Shown piece after piece: positions 1-7,549 of a stretch of 22,385 nt of DNA (position 1 is the first letter of the stretch; the number at the start of each line of letters is the position of its first letter). A model generated the notes under the pieces. It was not told the origin of the DNA. It was given only the letters and a program-made list of their open reading frames with translations, and searched no databases. Position numbers and translations under genes: made by a program. The DNA comes from Planctomycetota bacterium (GTDB lineage: Bacteria; Planctomycetota; Phycisphaerae; Sedimentisphaerales; Anaerohalosphaeraceae): contig VRUF01000012.1 of NCBI GenBank assembly GCA_019456245.1, positions 1 to 22,385 of the forward strand. The letters run 5' to 3'.

Positions 1-602
1 AAGGCGTCAATGACAGATGCTTTCTGTCCCTTTGCAGGCGGGGGAGTGTTTGGGAGGGTAAAGTTTACGGCAGCAGCTATCAGGCAGCAAACCGCACCGC
101 AAATCATCGGCAACTTTGTTCCGTCGAAAAGTTCGATCTTGAAAACCTTCAGAGCAACAAGGCTAAACAAACCGGAAGCGACCCATCCGATAGAACCGAA
201 TACGCGAATCTGCGGAAATTTCTCTGTCGGACTATTACTCATCGCGATAGCACTGGTCAAACCCCAACTCGGCATATAGCAAAGCATTGCGATCAACAGC
301 AGTACGAACAGAGCAACGGGGCTTGTCTGGATAGCGGCAAGAAACAAAAATATCGCACAGACAATATTCAAAGTCGCCAAAACCTTCTGGCTTGCAAAGT
401 GGCGGTCAGCGATCATACCGATAATCGGAGACGCCAAACAACCGAACGCCATCGTAGACAATATCAGAGATTTGAAATTACCTTCGATACCGATGTTACC
501 AAGATATGCCGCAAGCGGAACCCACCAGACAGCAAACAGCATAAACTGTAGAAACATCATGACACTTAGTTTTACCCTGACACTCATTGACATGCTTTCC
601 AT
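1..602 (-). CDS. MFS permease, nucleoside/H+ symporter-like, N-terminal part
   Basis: Cytoplasmic-membrane transporter, partial: the C-terminal half lies beyond the left edge. The 200 visible residues hold about six hydrophobic segments, beginning with one rich in Trp (FAVWWVPLAAYLG). A motif resembling the MFS signature loop follows the second segment (GMIADRHF). The stretch YMPSWGLTSAIAMSN followed by IRVFGSIGWVASGL is typical of the nucleoside:H+ symporter family (NupG/XapB-like), which in planctomycetes probably also moves other small sugars (inference). The ATG at 602 follows AAGGAG with an 8-base spacer. It starts 36 bases after the stop of the SMP-30-like lipoprotein gene, so it is probably the last or a late gene of the sugar-oxidation operon and its importer. 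The family call is fairly sure; the substrate is not known. Confidence 0.8.
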   Translation of the reverse strand, partial: MESMSMSVRVKLSVMMFLQFMLFAVWWVPLAAYLGNIGIEGNFKSLILSTMAFGCLASPIIGMIADRHFASQKVLATLNIVCAIFLFLAAIQTSPVALFVLLLIAMLCYMPSWGLTSAIAMSNSPTEKFPQIRVFGSIGWVASGLFSLVALKVFKIELFDGTKLPMICGAVCCLIAAAVNFTLPNTPPPAKGQKASVIDA

Positions 603-638
603 AGGTTTTACTCCTTATTGGGTTTTCTAGTGAAACTT

Positions 639-1733
639 TCAGTCCATTTCGATAACAGAGATCGTATGTGGTGCATCGTGTTCATTGCCATCCAGCGTCA
701 GATCGATATTTGCAATATATAGTTTGTTGCCTCGGATGCAGACTTCCGATGGCTTGTCGAGTTTTCCGCCGACTCCGCCGGAGTTATTTTCGTTTTGCGT
801 GATTGTCGTTACCTTACCGGTTTTCACGTCGATCTTGTGAACGGCGTTTCCAATAAAGTCGGCAACATAGAGGTCTCCGGTTTTAGGATCGACCTTCAAG
901 CCGTCCGTGCTCTTCATTCCGTGGCCCTGTGCAAGAGTTTTGCCCGAAACGACTTTTCCGCCATCGCCAAACTTATACTCTTCAACGCTGGCCTCACCAA
1001 AGTTGCATACATACATGGTTCCATCAGGACCAAAAGCCATGCCGTTTGCACCAACGTTAGTCCACCAGTTTTCATTTATTCTTGTAACAAGCATAGTCAC
1101 AAGATGTGGGTCCTGCTCGTCTTTGCCCGCATCGTATGGAGCGACAACTATCGGCTCGCCTTTAAATTCGTCGTATCGAAACCGCCATACGCCGCTGATT
1201 GTTTTGCCCTCGACCGTGGCCATGTTTGTGTCCGTGACAAAGACGCTATCGGTCGTGCACGAAACGGCGTTGGCTTGCATTATGCCCGTTACCAGAATTT
1301 GATCGTCGGCAGGGGCGCCGTTTTTCATATTGACACGGATAAGTCTGGACTGATTATCAGTTCTGCCAAGAAAGCCCTGGTTGTCTGCGACGTAGAGATT
1401 GCCATTGGGCCCGATGTCGATCCCAAGAGGCGCGCATCGGCCTGTTTCAGCATGTTTAGGTAGAGTATAGATTTCGGTAAGCTGATCGTTTTCGTCGATC
1501 TTTACGATAACTGCGGGGAATTCCTGGTTACTGAAATTTGGAATATTAAGCAGGATGTTGTTGTCTTTATCGACAACCATGCCGTCGGGAGTGTTGTGTT
1601 TTTCGGCAAGTTCAACAGCGATGGTCGGCGTTTTCAGAGCTATCGGTGCGGCAGTTTTTTTACAGCCGCCAAGCACAACTATTAATGTCAGGGTCAAGAC
1701 CACGGCGAGTGTTGCGGTTTTTCTGTGTTTCAT
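639..1733 (-). CDS. SMP-30/gluconolactonase-like lipoprotein (copy 1)
   Basis: Exported six-bladed beta-propeller protein of 364 residues. The lipoprotein signal is MKHRKTATLA plus a hydrophobic stretch ending in the lipobox VVLGGC (Cys24). Blade-like repeats are NTPDGMVVD, GIDIGPNGNLYVADNQ, NGMAFGPDGTMYVCN and TDGLKVDPKTGDLYVAD. The start was placed at 1733, not the longer in-frame 1790, because AAGGAG lies 6 bases upstream and the signal peptide begins there. The family includes lactonases, but the usual metal-binding Glu motif (EGP) near the first blade is replaced by NTPDG, and the usual Asp in blade four reads Asn (GANGMAF), so lactonase activity is uncertain. It is a clear paralogue of the lipoprotein at 5373-6464, of nearly the same length. 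A 308-base gap separates it from the upstream SDR gene, so it may have its own promoter. Confidence 0.8.
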   Translation of the reverse strand: MKHRKTATLAVVLTLTLIVVLGGCKKTAAPIALKTPTIAVELAEKHNTPDGMVVDKDNNILLNIPNFSNQEFPAVIVKIDENDQLTEIYTLPKHAETGRCAPLGIDIGPNGNLYVADNQGFLGRTDNQSRLIRVNMKNGAPADDQILVTGIMQANAVSCTTDSVFVTDTNMATVEGKTISGVWRFRYDEFKGEPIVVAPYDAGKDEQDPHLVTMLVTRINENWWTNVGANGMAFGPDGTMYVCNFGEASVEEYKFGDGGKVVSGKTLAQGHGMKSTDGLKVDPKTGDLYVADFIGNAVHKIDVKTGKVTTITQNENNSGGVGGKLDKPSEVCIRGNKLYIANIDLTLDGNEHDAPHTISVIEMD

Positions 1734-2041
1734 AACGATTCTCCTTAAGGGCACCTCTAAAAAATCATTTTGACGGACAAGCGTACCCAATGGGTATTTC
1801 TTGTAGGTACGTTATTAAAAAAATATATAGCATTAAAAACATTGTTAACGATACTTGATTTAGCAGTGCGGCGAGCACTTTTTGATTCTGGACTGCGTCA
1901 GGCAAAGGTAGCCTTAGCTTCAACTAAAGCTCATTTACCTTCCTTGCCAGAATACAAAAACCTTCTACTTGCCGCTTGAAAGCAATTATTAGAGCTACCC
2001 TTAACTTTTAAATTGTGATCACATTATTTACGTTTTGCTAT
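1734..2041. other. 308-base intergenic gap with several small dyads
   Basis: No convincing gene. Visible are an inverted repeat TACCC-AAT-GGGTA at 1784-1796 just ahead of the lipoprotein gene, a small hairpin AGTGC-GGCGA-GCACT followed by T's at 1865-1883 (terminator-like only on the plus strand), and a TGTGATCACA palindrome near 2016-2025. The stretch 1856-1950 shares scattered words in the same order with 15090-15185 (see findings). AT-rich sequence near 1810-1830 could supply a minus-strand promoter for the lipoprotein gene, but no good -35/-10 pair was found. Confidence 0.4.
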
Positions 2042-2803
2042 TTACCTCATTAGCATTCCGCCTGTAACATCGACAGTTGCTCCGGTCATATACCCCGACC
2101 TCTCAGAAGCCAGAAATATAACTACATCGGCAATTTCTTTAGGCTCTGCGATCCTGTGGAGCGGGACGCGGTTTAGATATTTTTCGGGGTCTTTGTTTAT
2201 CAGTTCGGCAACCATGTCGGTCATAACCAGTCCCGGCGCGACGGCGTTTATGCCTACTCCATACGGTGCCATCTCTCGTGCAAGAGCGACGGTAAAAGTG
2301 ACTATTCCACCTTTGCTGGCATCGTAGGGTGATTTTCCTGAAGCCGATCCTCTAAACGCCGCCTGTGAGACTATGTTAACAACTCGGCCCTTTAAATCTT
2401 TTTCGACCTGTAGTTTTACAAATTCCCTGCTGCAAAGAAAGGTTCCGTTAAGATTTACATCCATCGCCTGTTGCCATGTATCCAACGCCATATCTCTTAC
2501 CGGGCCGACCGGGCATACCGCTGCGTTGTTGACGAGTATGTCCACTCGTGAAAACTTTTCCTCGATCTTTGCGAACATATCGATAACGTCGGATTCTTTA
2601 GCGACGTTTGCGCCGACAGCGATCGCGTCCGTACCGTATTTGTTTTTTATTTGCTTAACGACATCTTCAGCTTTTTCGCCGTTTGTGTTGTAATTTACCG
2701 CAACCTTCGCACCTTCGGCAGCCAGTGCACGACAGATCGCTTTTCCAATCCCGCCAGAACCGCCCGTTACCAGTGCTACTTTATCTTTAAGATTAAGATC
2801 CAA
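2042..2803 (-). CDS. SDR-family oxidoreductase (FabG-like)
   Basis: Classical short-chain dehydrogenase/reductase, 253 residues, cytoplasmic. Cofactor motif TGGSGGIG (13-20), NNAA (92-95), structural Asn118, catalytic Ser146, and Tyr160/Lys164 in YDASK. The second beta strand ends in VNYN rather than with an Asp, which points to NADP(H) over NAD(H) (inference). It begins with TTG: AAGGAG lies 9 bases upstream and an in-frame TAA sits three codons before the TTG, so no upstream ATG is possible. It lies 19 bases after the zinc dehydrogenase gene, in the same operon. It is a different subgroup from the SDR at 4572-5342. The substrate is unknown; by context a sugar or keto-sugar acid. Confidence 0.88.
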   Translation of the reverse strand: MDLNLKDKVALVTGGSGGIGKAICRALAAEGAKVAVNYNTNGEKAEDVVKQIKNKYGTDAIAVGANVAKESDVIDMFAKIEEKFSRVDILVNNAAVCPVGPVRDMALDTWQQAMDVNLNGTFLCSREFVKLQVEKDLKGRVVNIVSQAAFRGSASGKSPYDASKGGIVTFTVALAREMAPYGVGINAVAPGLVMTDMVAELINKDPEKYLNRVPLHRIAEPKEIADVVIFLASERSGYMTGATVDVTGGMLMR

Positions 2804-2822
2804 TTTATCTTACTCCTTACCC

Positions 2823-3872
2823 TTATGGTTTCAGCACTACTCTTAGTGCTTTTCCGCTTTTCATCAATTCGTATGATTTCATAATATCGTCAAGCGGCAA
2901 AACGTGGCTTGCCAGTTTATCCGCTTTAAGCGAACCGCTGCTGATTATCTCTACTGCTTTGCTAACCTGTTGAGGCGTTGAGTCACTGCTTCCGACCAGC
3001 TTTATCTCACCATAGTGAAGGGTTCTGCTGTCGATGGTAATTTCGCTTTTGCCGGCAGGCAGTGACGCGAACAAACAAACCGTCCCGCGTTTACGCACCA
3101 GAGATATCGCATCCTCTTGCGGTTTCGCAGCCGGTGCGGCAACTATCGCAACGTCGGCGCCAACTCCGCCGGTCTGTTCCATCACAATCGCCGCCAAATC
3201 ATCCTTGGCCGGGTTAACCAGAACATCGAATCCGAACGGAGCGGCCTGTTTAAGTCTTTCTTCGTTTATCTCGGCAAGAATTATTTTTGACGCGCCAAAC
3301 TGCTGCGCAACACAGGCATTCATTATACCCATAGGTCCTGCGCCGATAACAACGACAGTATCACCTTGCTGGATATCGCAGTTAAAGCACGAGTTGACCG
3401 TACAGCTAAGAGGTTCGGCAAGTGCGGCGTGTTCGGCCGGTACGGACGAAGGAACCTTTATCGCATGACCACCGGCAAGTGCACGCGATGGTATCACGGT
3501 ATATTCAGCCATCCCGCCTTCATATGTAAACCCCATCGGCGCTATATTGGCACAAAGGTTCCTGTGGCCTTTCTTGCAGTAATAACAATCGCCGCATGCC
3601 ACCGATGTTGCCATGACGATCCGGTCGCCGATTTCAAAACCGCTGACCGCGTTTCCGACAGTATCTACGATTCCCGTAAACTCATGGCCCATAACCTTCG
3701 GCGCCTTGATCCGCGGGTTGCCCGAAACATAAGCCTTAAGGTCGGTTCCGCAAACAGCACAAGCGTCGATCTTAATTCGTATCTCGTCGTCGCCACAGAT
3801 AGGCACATCAACCTGCTCAACCCGGATATCACCCGGCGCATAGTAAACAACAGCTTTCATCGTATCGGCCAT
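2823..3872 (-). CDS. Zinc-dependent alcohol/polyol dehydrogenase (MDR family)
   Basis: Medium-chain dehydrogenase of 349 residues, sorbitol/threonine-dehydrogenase-like. Catalytic zinc ligands Cys41 (in CAVCGTDLK), His63-Glu64 (GHE) and Glu153 (AEPL). The structural zinc lobe is complete, with Cys93, Cys96, Cys99 and Cys107 in CGDCYYCKKGHRNLC. The Rossmann motif GAGPMG is at 177-182, and the following strand ends IILAE, an acidic end compatible with NAD(H). It would oxidise a secondary hydroxyl of a polyol or sugar, or act in reverse. The ATG overlaps the aldolase stop by one base (TAATG), with GGAG 7 bases upstream, indicating translational coupling. Met5 is an alternative start, but the ribosome site favours Met1. 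Confidence 0.9.
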   Translation of the reverse strand: MADTMKAVVYYAPGDIRVEQVDVPICGDDEIRIKIDACAVCGTDLKAYVSGNPRIKAPKVMGHEFTGIVDTVGNAVSGFEIGDRIVMATSVACGDCYYCKKGHRNLCANIAPMGFTYEGGMAEYTVIPSRALAGGHAIKVPSSVPAEHAALAEPLSCTVNSCFNCDIQQGDTVVVIGAGPMGIMNACVAQQFGASKIILAEINEERLKQAAPFGFDVLVNPAKDDLAAIVMEQTGGVGADVAIVAAPAAKPQEDAISLVRKRGTVCLFASLPAGKSEITIDSRTLHYGEIKLVGSSDSTPQQVSKAVEIISSGSLKADKLASHVLPLDDIMKSYELMKSGKALRVVLKP

Positions 3873-4552
3873 TAATAATCTCCCTCTGCCGGCACGCCGT
3901 CGAGAACTGCTTCGGTTGAACCAACGCCAAGCCGCTTGCAGCCCTGCTTAAGATAACCCACGGCCGTCTCATAGGTCCGAACCCCGCCGGAGGCCTTAAC
4001 GCCCATCTTATCGCCGACAGTCTTCATCATAATATCGATAACTTCAGGCGTTGCCGGTCCATCGCCGAACCCGGTTGAGGTTTTTACGAAGTCGGCGCCG
4101 GCTTCATAACAAATTTCACATGCTTTTGCAACTTGTTCGTTAGAGAGGTAGCACGTTTCCTGAATAACCTTAACGATTGCGCCGGTTTTCTTTGCTTCGG
4201 CGACTACGGCGGCGATATCGTTCTTGACGAAATCATAATCGCCGGACGCAAACTTGCCGATGTTCATTACCATATCGAATTCAACGGCTCCGTCGGCGGC
4301 GCCGAGTTTGGTTTCGAGAACCTTGGTTTCGGTTTTATTGCTGCCGTGTGGAAACCCTACTACCATCGAGACAACTGTTTCACTGTTTTTCAGTTTTTCG
4401 GCGGCAAGCTTTACATCGGTTGGTCTTACGCAAAGACTCATTACACCGCGATCGTCAACCATTTTAGCATTCTTGATTATGTCTTCATCGGTTGCAAAAG
4501 GTTTAAGAACGGCGTGGTCTATCGTTTTTGCAATTTGTTCTTTTGTGTACAT
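3872..4552 (-). CDS. deoC: Deoxyribose-phosphate aldolase family protein
   Basis: Class I aldolase of the DeoC family, 226 residues. The family cleaves 2-deoxyribose-5-phosphate to glyceraldehyde-3-phosphate and acetaldehyde in the cytoplasm. The key residues are present: Schiff-base Lys157 in FVKTSTGF, second Lys186 in VKASGGVRT, and Asp93 in EFDMVMNIG. The N-terminal motif reads TIDHAVLKP where most members have IDHTLLKP, a small departure near the active site. It sits between an SDR and a zinc dehydrogenase, not with deoA, deoB or deoD as in classical deoxynucleoside operons, so the true substrate may be another phosphorylated or keto-deoxy sugar (inference). The start at 4552 has AAGGA 8 bases upstream; the SDR stop is 19 bases before it. 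Confidence 0.88.
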   Translation of the reverse strand: MYTKEQIAKTIDHAVLKPFATDEDIIKNAKMVDDRGVMSLCVRPTDVKLAAEKLKNSETVVSMVVGFPHGSNKTETKVLETKLGAADGAVEFDMVMNIGKFASGDYDFVKNDIAAVVAEAKKTGAIVKVIQETCYLSNEQVAKACEICYEAGADFVKTSTGFGDGPATPEVIDIMMKTVGDKMGVKASGGVRTYETAVGYLKQGCKRLGVGSTEAVLDGVPAEGDY

Positions 4553-4571
4553 TCTAAAATTCCTTCATTTA

Positions 4572-5342
4572 TCAGTGCATTTCTCTTCCGCCGGTTATGT
4601 TTATCGCCTGACCGGTCATGTAGTCGGCTCCTTTTGAGCACAAAAAGGTTGTCACCGCGGTAACTTCTTCAATTTTTGCAAGCCGCCCCAGCGGCACCTT
4701 CGCCGAAAACTTCTTTACAACTTCATCGAAAGACATATTCAGGTTTTCGATGTACCCCGATGAGGCAGTCTTCCATACTCCGGTATTTTCTGTGATACCC
4801 GGGCAGACGCAGTTTACGTTGATATCCGGCGCCAGTTCGTAAGCGAGCGCTTGTGTAAAGCCGATTATAGCCGCTTTTGCCGCACAGTAATGGCTCATGG
4901 TCGCAGAACCCGTCTTGCCCGACTTCGACGAAAAGTTCACGATCTTGCCGTAGTGATTAGCTTTCATCAACGGCACAACATACTTGGTAAACAGGAATGT
5001 CCCCTTGCAGTTAACCGCCATCATTGTGTCCCACTGATCTTCGGTGATATCTTCGACATTGCCCTGTCCGATGATACCGGCGACGTTTACGAGTATATCG
5101 ATCCTGCCATCGTAAGCATCAGAGGCAGCATTGACGGCTTTCTGCACCTGGTCAGCTTTTGTGACATCGGCGATAAGTCCAAGACAATCGTCGCCGATCT
5201 CTTTAACAGCCGCGTCAAGGGCATCCTTATTAATATCTGTAATAAAAACTTTTGCACCGCCAGTTGCAAGCTCTGCCGCGATGGCTTTACCGATTGCGCC
5301 TGCTGCTCCGGTTATTAATGCTGTCTTACCACTAAAGTCCAT
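4572..5342 (-). CDS. SDR-family oxidoreductase, NAD-type
   Basis: Classical SDR of 256 residues. TGAAGAIG (11-18), NVAG (86-89), Asn111, catalytic Ser139 in NFSSKSG, and Tyr152/Lys156 in YCAAK. Asp36 at the end of the second strand (FITDIN) suggests NAD(H) use, in contrast to the SDR at 2042-2803, so the two may act in different directions or steps (inference). AGGA lies 7 bases before the ATG at 5342. It is the second gene of the operon, 30 bases after the SMP-30-like lipoprotein gene. The C-terminus GQAINITGGREMH is complete. Substrate unknown; similar enzymes oxidise sugars or 2-keto-3-deoxy sugar acids. Confidence 0.88.
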   Translation of the reverse strand: MDFSGKTALITGAAGAIGKAIAAELATGGAKVFITDINKDALDAAVKEIGDDCLGLIADVTKADQVQKAVNAASDAYDGRIDILVNVAGIIGQGNVEDITEDQWDTMMAVNCKGTFLFTKYVVPLMKANHYGKIVNFSSKSGKTGSATMSHYCAAKAAIIGFTQALAYELAPDINVNCVCPGITENTGVWKTASSGYIENLNMSFDEVVKKFSAKVPLGRLAKIEEVTAVTTFLCSKGADYMTGQAINITGGREMH

Positions 5343-5372
5343 GACACTTTCCTAATTGAAATTAATATGCTA

Positions 5373-6464
5373 TTACTTGCCGAGTTTAATTACTGAGACC
5401 GTATGGTGTTCGTCATGAACAGTGTTTTTCAGGCCCGGGAAAGGTATATCAAAGTTTACAAGGATAAGCTCATCTCCTCTGACGAGAGGTTCGCACGGCT
5501 GGTCAAGCAGGCCATCGGAGCCATCGGTATCGTCATTTTCCCATATCTTTGTTCGCTTACCCGAGGTCGTTACGGTATGGACGGCATTTCTTTCAGAATC
5601 GGTCACGAATATGATGTCTCTTGCCTTGTCGTAGAAAATCCCATCCGCAGAGGGCATTTCGGGATCGTTTACAAACTCGGTGTTTGAGGTTACGTTTCCG
5701 TCTTTGTCGAAAGTTATTTTGTACATTACCCCATCGCCGAACATTCCTGTGTAGAGGTTTCCTTTGCTGTCGAAGGTAAGTCCGTCAGCACCGGCAGCAT
5801 CGTTTCTGTGGTTCGGTACCGTTACGAATTGAGCGATAAGGTGCGGGTCCGTTGCGTTTGGTTTCAGGGTGACAGTTCCCTTGTTCATTTCGTCAAGGCT
5901 GATCTTGTAGATGCCGCTTGCGCCCGGTTTGTCAGCCAGGTCAAAGAAAGTGTCGCTTACGTAAACATCGTTATCTTTCCAGATGACGGCGTTTGAGAGT
6001 TTAAAACCGTCAACTGCTATTTCGCTTCTGACAGGTACGCCATCTTCTATGACGACCCTGATAAGTCTTGACTTGTAATTTGTATCGTCGAAATACTGGT
6101 TATCGGCGAAGTAGATATTGCCATCCGGACCAAAGTCAAGCCCCATCGGGCAGGCCCGTTTGGTTTCCGGGTGAACGTCGGGAGCGTAGAAAAGGGAAAC
6201 CTTGTTTGCCTTGTCAATCTTTAGAAGAACGCCCGGCTGCTCGCGATTTTCGTAATTAGGGCAGGCCAGAATGATATTTCCATCGTCGCCCATCGTCATG
6301 CCGTCTGGCGTGTTGATATAGTCCGGCATTGTTAAAAACAGCGATGGTTTGAAATTATTGGTCTCACTGGGACCCTCTGTGTCCGGAGTGCATCCGGTAA
6401 GAGCGGCGATAAAGATCGAGATACATACGATAACGAGCAGGTTGGCAATTTTTGATGTTTTCAT
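5373..6464 (-). CDS. SMP-30/gluconolactonase-like lipoprotein (copy 2)
   Basis: Exported beta-propeller lipoprotein of 363 residues and first gene of the sugar-oxidation operon. The signal peptide ends in the lipobox AALTGC (Cys25). It shares with copy 1 the words NTPDGM, GPDGNIYFADNQ, SRLIRV, SNAV, DPHL and a terminal HTVSVIKL. The blade-four Asp is kept here (GADGLTFD), as is the Asn in LSNAV, but the first-blade Glu of true SMP-30 enzymes is absent, as in copy 1. ATG 6464 was chosen over 6482 because GGAG lies 6 bases upstream and the signal peptide starts there. Both copies act outside the cytoplasm, so they may open a lactone before uptake or bind a ligand; this is inference. Confidence 0.8.
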   Translation of the reverse strand: MKTSKIANLLVIVCISIFIAALTGCTPDTEGPSETNNFKPSLFLTMPDYINTPDGMTMGDDGNIILACPNYENREQPGVLLKIDKANKVSLFYAPDVHPETKRACPMGLDFGPDGNIYFADNQYFDDTNYKSRLIRVVIEDGVPVRSEIAVDGFKLSNAVIWKDNDVYVSDTFFDLADKPGASGIYKISLDEMNKGTVTLKPNATDPHLIAQFVTVPNHRNDAAGADGLTFDSKGNLYTGMFGDGVMYKITFDKDGNVTSNTEFVNDPEMPSADGIFYDKARDIIFVTDSERNAVHTVTTSGKRTKIWENDDTDGSDGLLDQPCEPLVRGDELILVNFDIPFPGLKNTVHDEHHTVSVIKLGK

Positions 6465-6482
6465 GACTGTCTCCAATTTCAA

Positions 6483-6497
6483 GTTAACATTATTAAC
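6483..6497. promoter_or_regulatory. Inverted repeat ahead of the sugar-oxidation operon
   Basis: GTTAA-CATTA-TTAAC, a 5-5-5 perfect dyad located 19 bases upstream of the first ATG of the operon (6464). The position suits an operator or a leader hairpin, but it is short and AT-rich, so chance is possible. No strong promoter was found here; a TTGACG lies on the minus strand near 6530 without a matching -10. Confidence 0.25.
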
Positions 6498-6566
6498 ACT
6501 TATCAGTTTTAGGTATGTACAGGTTTGCTGTCACCGTCAATTTTATTCGAACTGGTTCTTTAAAGT

Positions 6567-6601
6567 CCTAGATTTTACTGTTTTTGCGTCGCATTGCAAG
6601 T
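6567..6601. repeat. Upstream repeat R1
   Basis: One of two related sequences, the other at 7075-7110. They share the pattern TAGATTyTACTGTTkTTGCG followed by TmGyATTGCAAGT, about 29 of 33 positions. This copy lies about 100 bases upstream of the sugar-oxidation operon and just after the lipoprotein gene stop at 6606. Confidence 0.6.
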
Positions 6602-6605
6602 ATAT

Positions 6606-7022
6606 TTATAAACCGAGTTCTTCGTTGGTTATCTTGTATCTCTTGCGGTTTTTCGCCGAAACCATCCGAAGCAGCCCCCTGGCCTCCTGTTCGTATCTTG
6701 TCCCCGGATAATCCTTGATGATCTGCCGGCAGGTATCGATAGCCGCCTTTGGCGTAGTATACTTGGTTCCGATTTGCATCATAGTCTGCGCATAAGCTAA
6801 AAGCTTGCCAGCCTGATATTCGTCTTCGATCTGCATCTCCACCGCAGGTTTTTCCTCACGGACCGGAAGGGCTTGCTTTTTAACAGGCTTGGCAGGTTCA
6901 GACGGGGTAAAGGCTGGCGGTTTAGGTTTGTCCACAACAACCGGCTCATCCTTTTTGCATCCGGCAAAAAGAACAAAGCAAACACCAAAAAAAATTACCA
7001 TTAGACAGCGGGGCGATCTCAT
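6606..7022 (-). CDS. Small lipoprotein with C-terminal DYPGT/KITNEELGL module
   Basis: 138 residues. The signal peptide MRSPRCLMVIFFGVCFVLF ends in the lipobox LFAGC (Cys22), so it is predicted to be a membrane-anchored lipoprotein. A Pro/Lys-rich linker (about 30-58) is followed by an 80-residue helical module (59-138) containing ACR-like DTCRQIIKDYPGTRYEQEAR, which resembles one TPR-like helical pair, and ending exactly KITNEELGL. The module aligns without gaps to the last 80 residues of the protein at 11336-12895, with 39 identities. Start at 7022 by signal-peptide fit; only a weak GGG ribosome site is seen. The function is unknown; a protein-protein contact role is a guess from the helical repeat. 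Confidence 0.75.
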   Translation of the reverse strand: MRSPRCLMVIFFGVCFVLFAGCKKDEPVVVDKPKPPAFTPSEPAKPVKKQALPVREEKPAVEMQIEDEYQAGKLLAYAQTMMQIGTKYTTPKAAIDTCRQIIKDYPGTRYEQEARGLLRMVSAKNRKRYKITNEELGL

Positions 7023-7054
7023 GTAATACCCAACATTTTAAAACAGTAACGTAT

Positions 7055-7060
7055 ATTATA
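7055..7060 (-). promoter_or_regulatory. Possible -10 box for the small lipoprotein gene
   Basis: Perfect TATAAT on the minus strand, 32 bases upstream of the ATG at 7022. The -35 region at 16-18 spacing is poor (ATCTAA-like) and falls inside repeat R2, so an activator binding there is conceivable (inference). Confidence 0.35.
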
Positions 7061-7074
7061 GTTCTCATTCTAAG

Positions 7075-7110
7075 CCTTAGATTCTACTGTTGTTGCGTAG
7101 TATTGCAAGT
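7075..7110. repeat. Upstream repeat R2
   Basis: Partner of R1 (6567-6601), same orientation, about 29 of 33 aligned bases identical. It overlaps the -35 region of the small lipoprotein promoter. The two copies bracket the lipoprotein gene. Confidence 0.6.
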
Positions 7111-7225
7111 CTCTACATCAAAAAGGGCTTTAAGCTAGCATTTGGCGGGTAAGCCCCCCTCGGTAACCGTTTCTTGTTTTTTTCATTCCTTACATTAGAT
7201 CGTAACTTATGGATTTACTTGCCGG

Positions 7226-7304
7226 TATTTACTGCCCTCAACATGCGTACTTACCCGTTTGGTTTTGCGTAGCAGTCCGGGTTTTCGGCGAGTGGTTATT
7301 TTGC
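7226..7304 (-). pseudogene. thyA 3'-end relic A
   Basis: On the minus strand this encodes the last 13 residues and stop of the thymidylate synthase at 10406-11296 (LAENPDCYAKPNG, stop at 7251-7253), plus about 25 bases of the same 3' flank (TTGAGGGCAGTAAATA). The 14 codons differ from the intact gene at three bases, all synonymous. Upstream, homology fades through GCA AAA and then TAA where the gene has CAA. It has the same orientation as the intact gene. Confidence 0.85.
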
Positions 7305-7431
7305 TGTTCGAAAGGGAAAGTGGAATTTTGCGGCGGTTCGGGCGGATGGAGTAAAGTTGTCAGGCATGCTCGATATGTAACTTTTCAAATGGCGGAGATG
7401 TCGGTTTCAAAAAGGTTGTTCCAGAAAATCC

Positions 7432-7460
7432 TTGACAGTTCAAGATGATATTGATAAAAT
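7432..7460 (+). promoter_or_regulatory. Sigma70-type promoter of the cytochrome gene
   Basis: TTGACA (7432-7437), 17-base spacer, TAAAAT (7455-7460): perfect -35 and five of six -10 bases. Transcription would begin near 7467, giving a leader of about 80 bases before the ATG at 7550. Confidence 0.75.
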
Positions 7461-7549
7461 TATTAGCATTGAAAGGATTGAATTGTCTGCCAAAATGAAC
7501 TTCCAGAGGTTCTCTTAATATATAGCTTTTTATCAGAAAGGAATCTGTA

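Larger units (their letters stand above)
7023..7549. other. 527-base intergenic stretch between lipoprotein and cytochrome genes
   Basis: Contains, from left: a TATAAT on the minus strand (7055-7060), repeat R2 (7075-7110), a GGGCTT...AAGCCC dyad (7125-7156) with a short CGGTAACCG palindrome after it, thyA relic A (7226-7304), and a strong plus-strand promoter (7432-7460). The open frame at 7209-7448 on the plus strand has no ribosome site and runs antisense through the relic, so it is not called. Confidence 0.6.

Noticed and set aside
1865..1883. AGTGC/GCACT hairpin with T-run as a terminator
   Set aside because: It is terminator-like only on the plus strand, where no gene precedes it; on the minus strand there is no T-tract.
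2012..2030. TGTGATCACA palindrome as a CRP/FNR-type operator
   Set aside because: CRP sites need six bases between TGTGA and TCACA; here the half-sites abut, and the site lies after the SDR stop, far from the next start.
7209..7448. 79-codon plus-strand frame as a gene
   Set aside because: No ribosome site, runs antisense through thyA relic A, and its translation resembles nothing recognisable.
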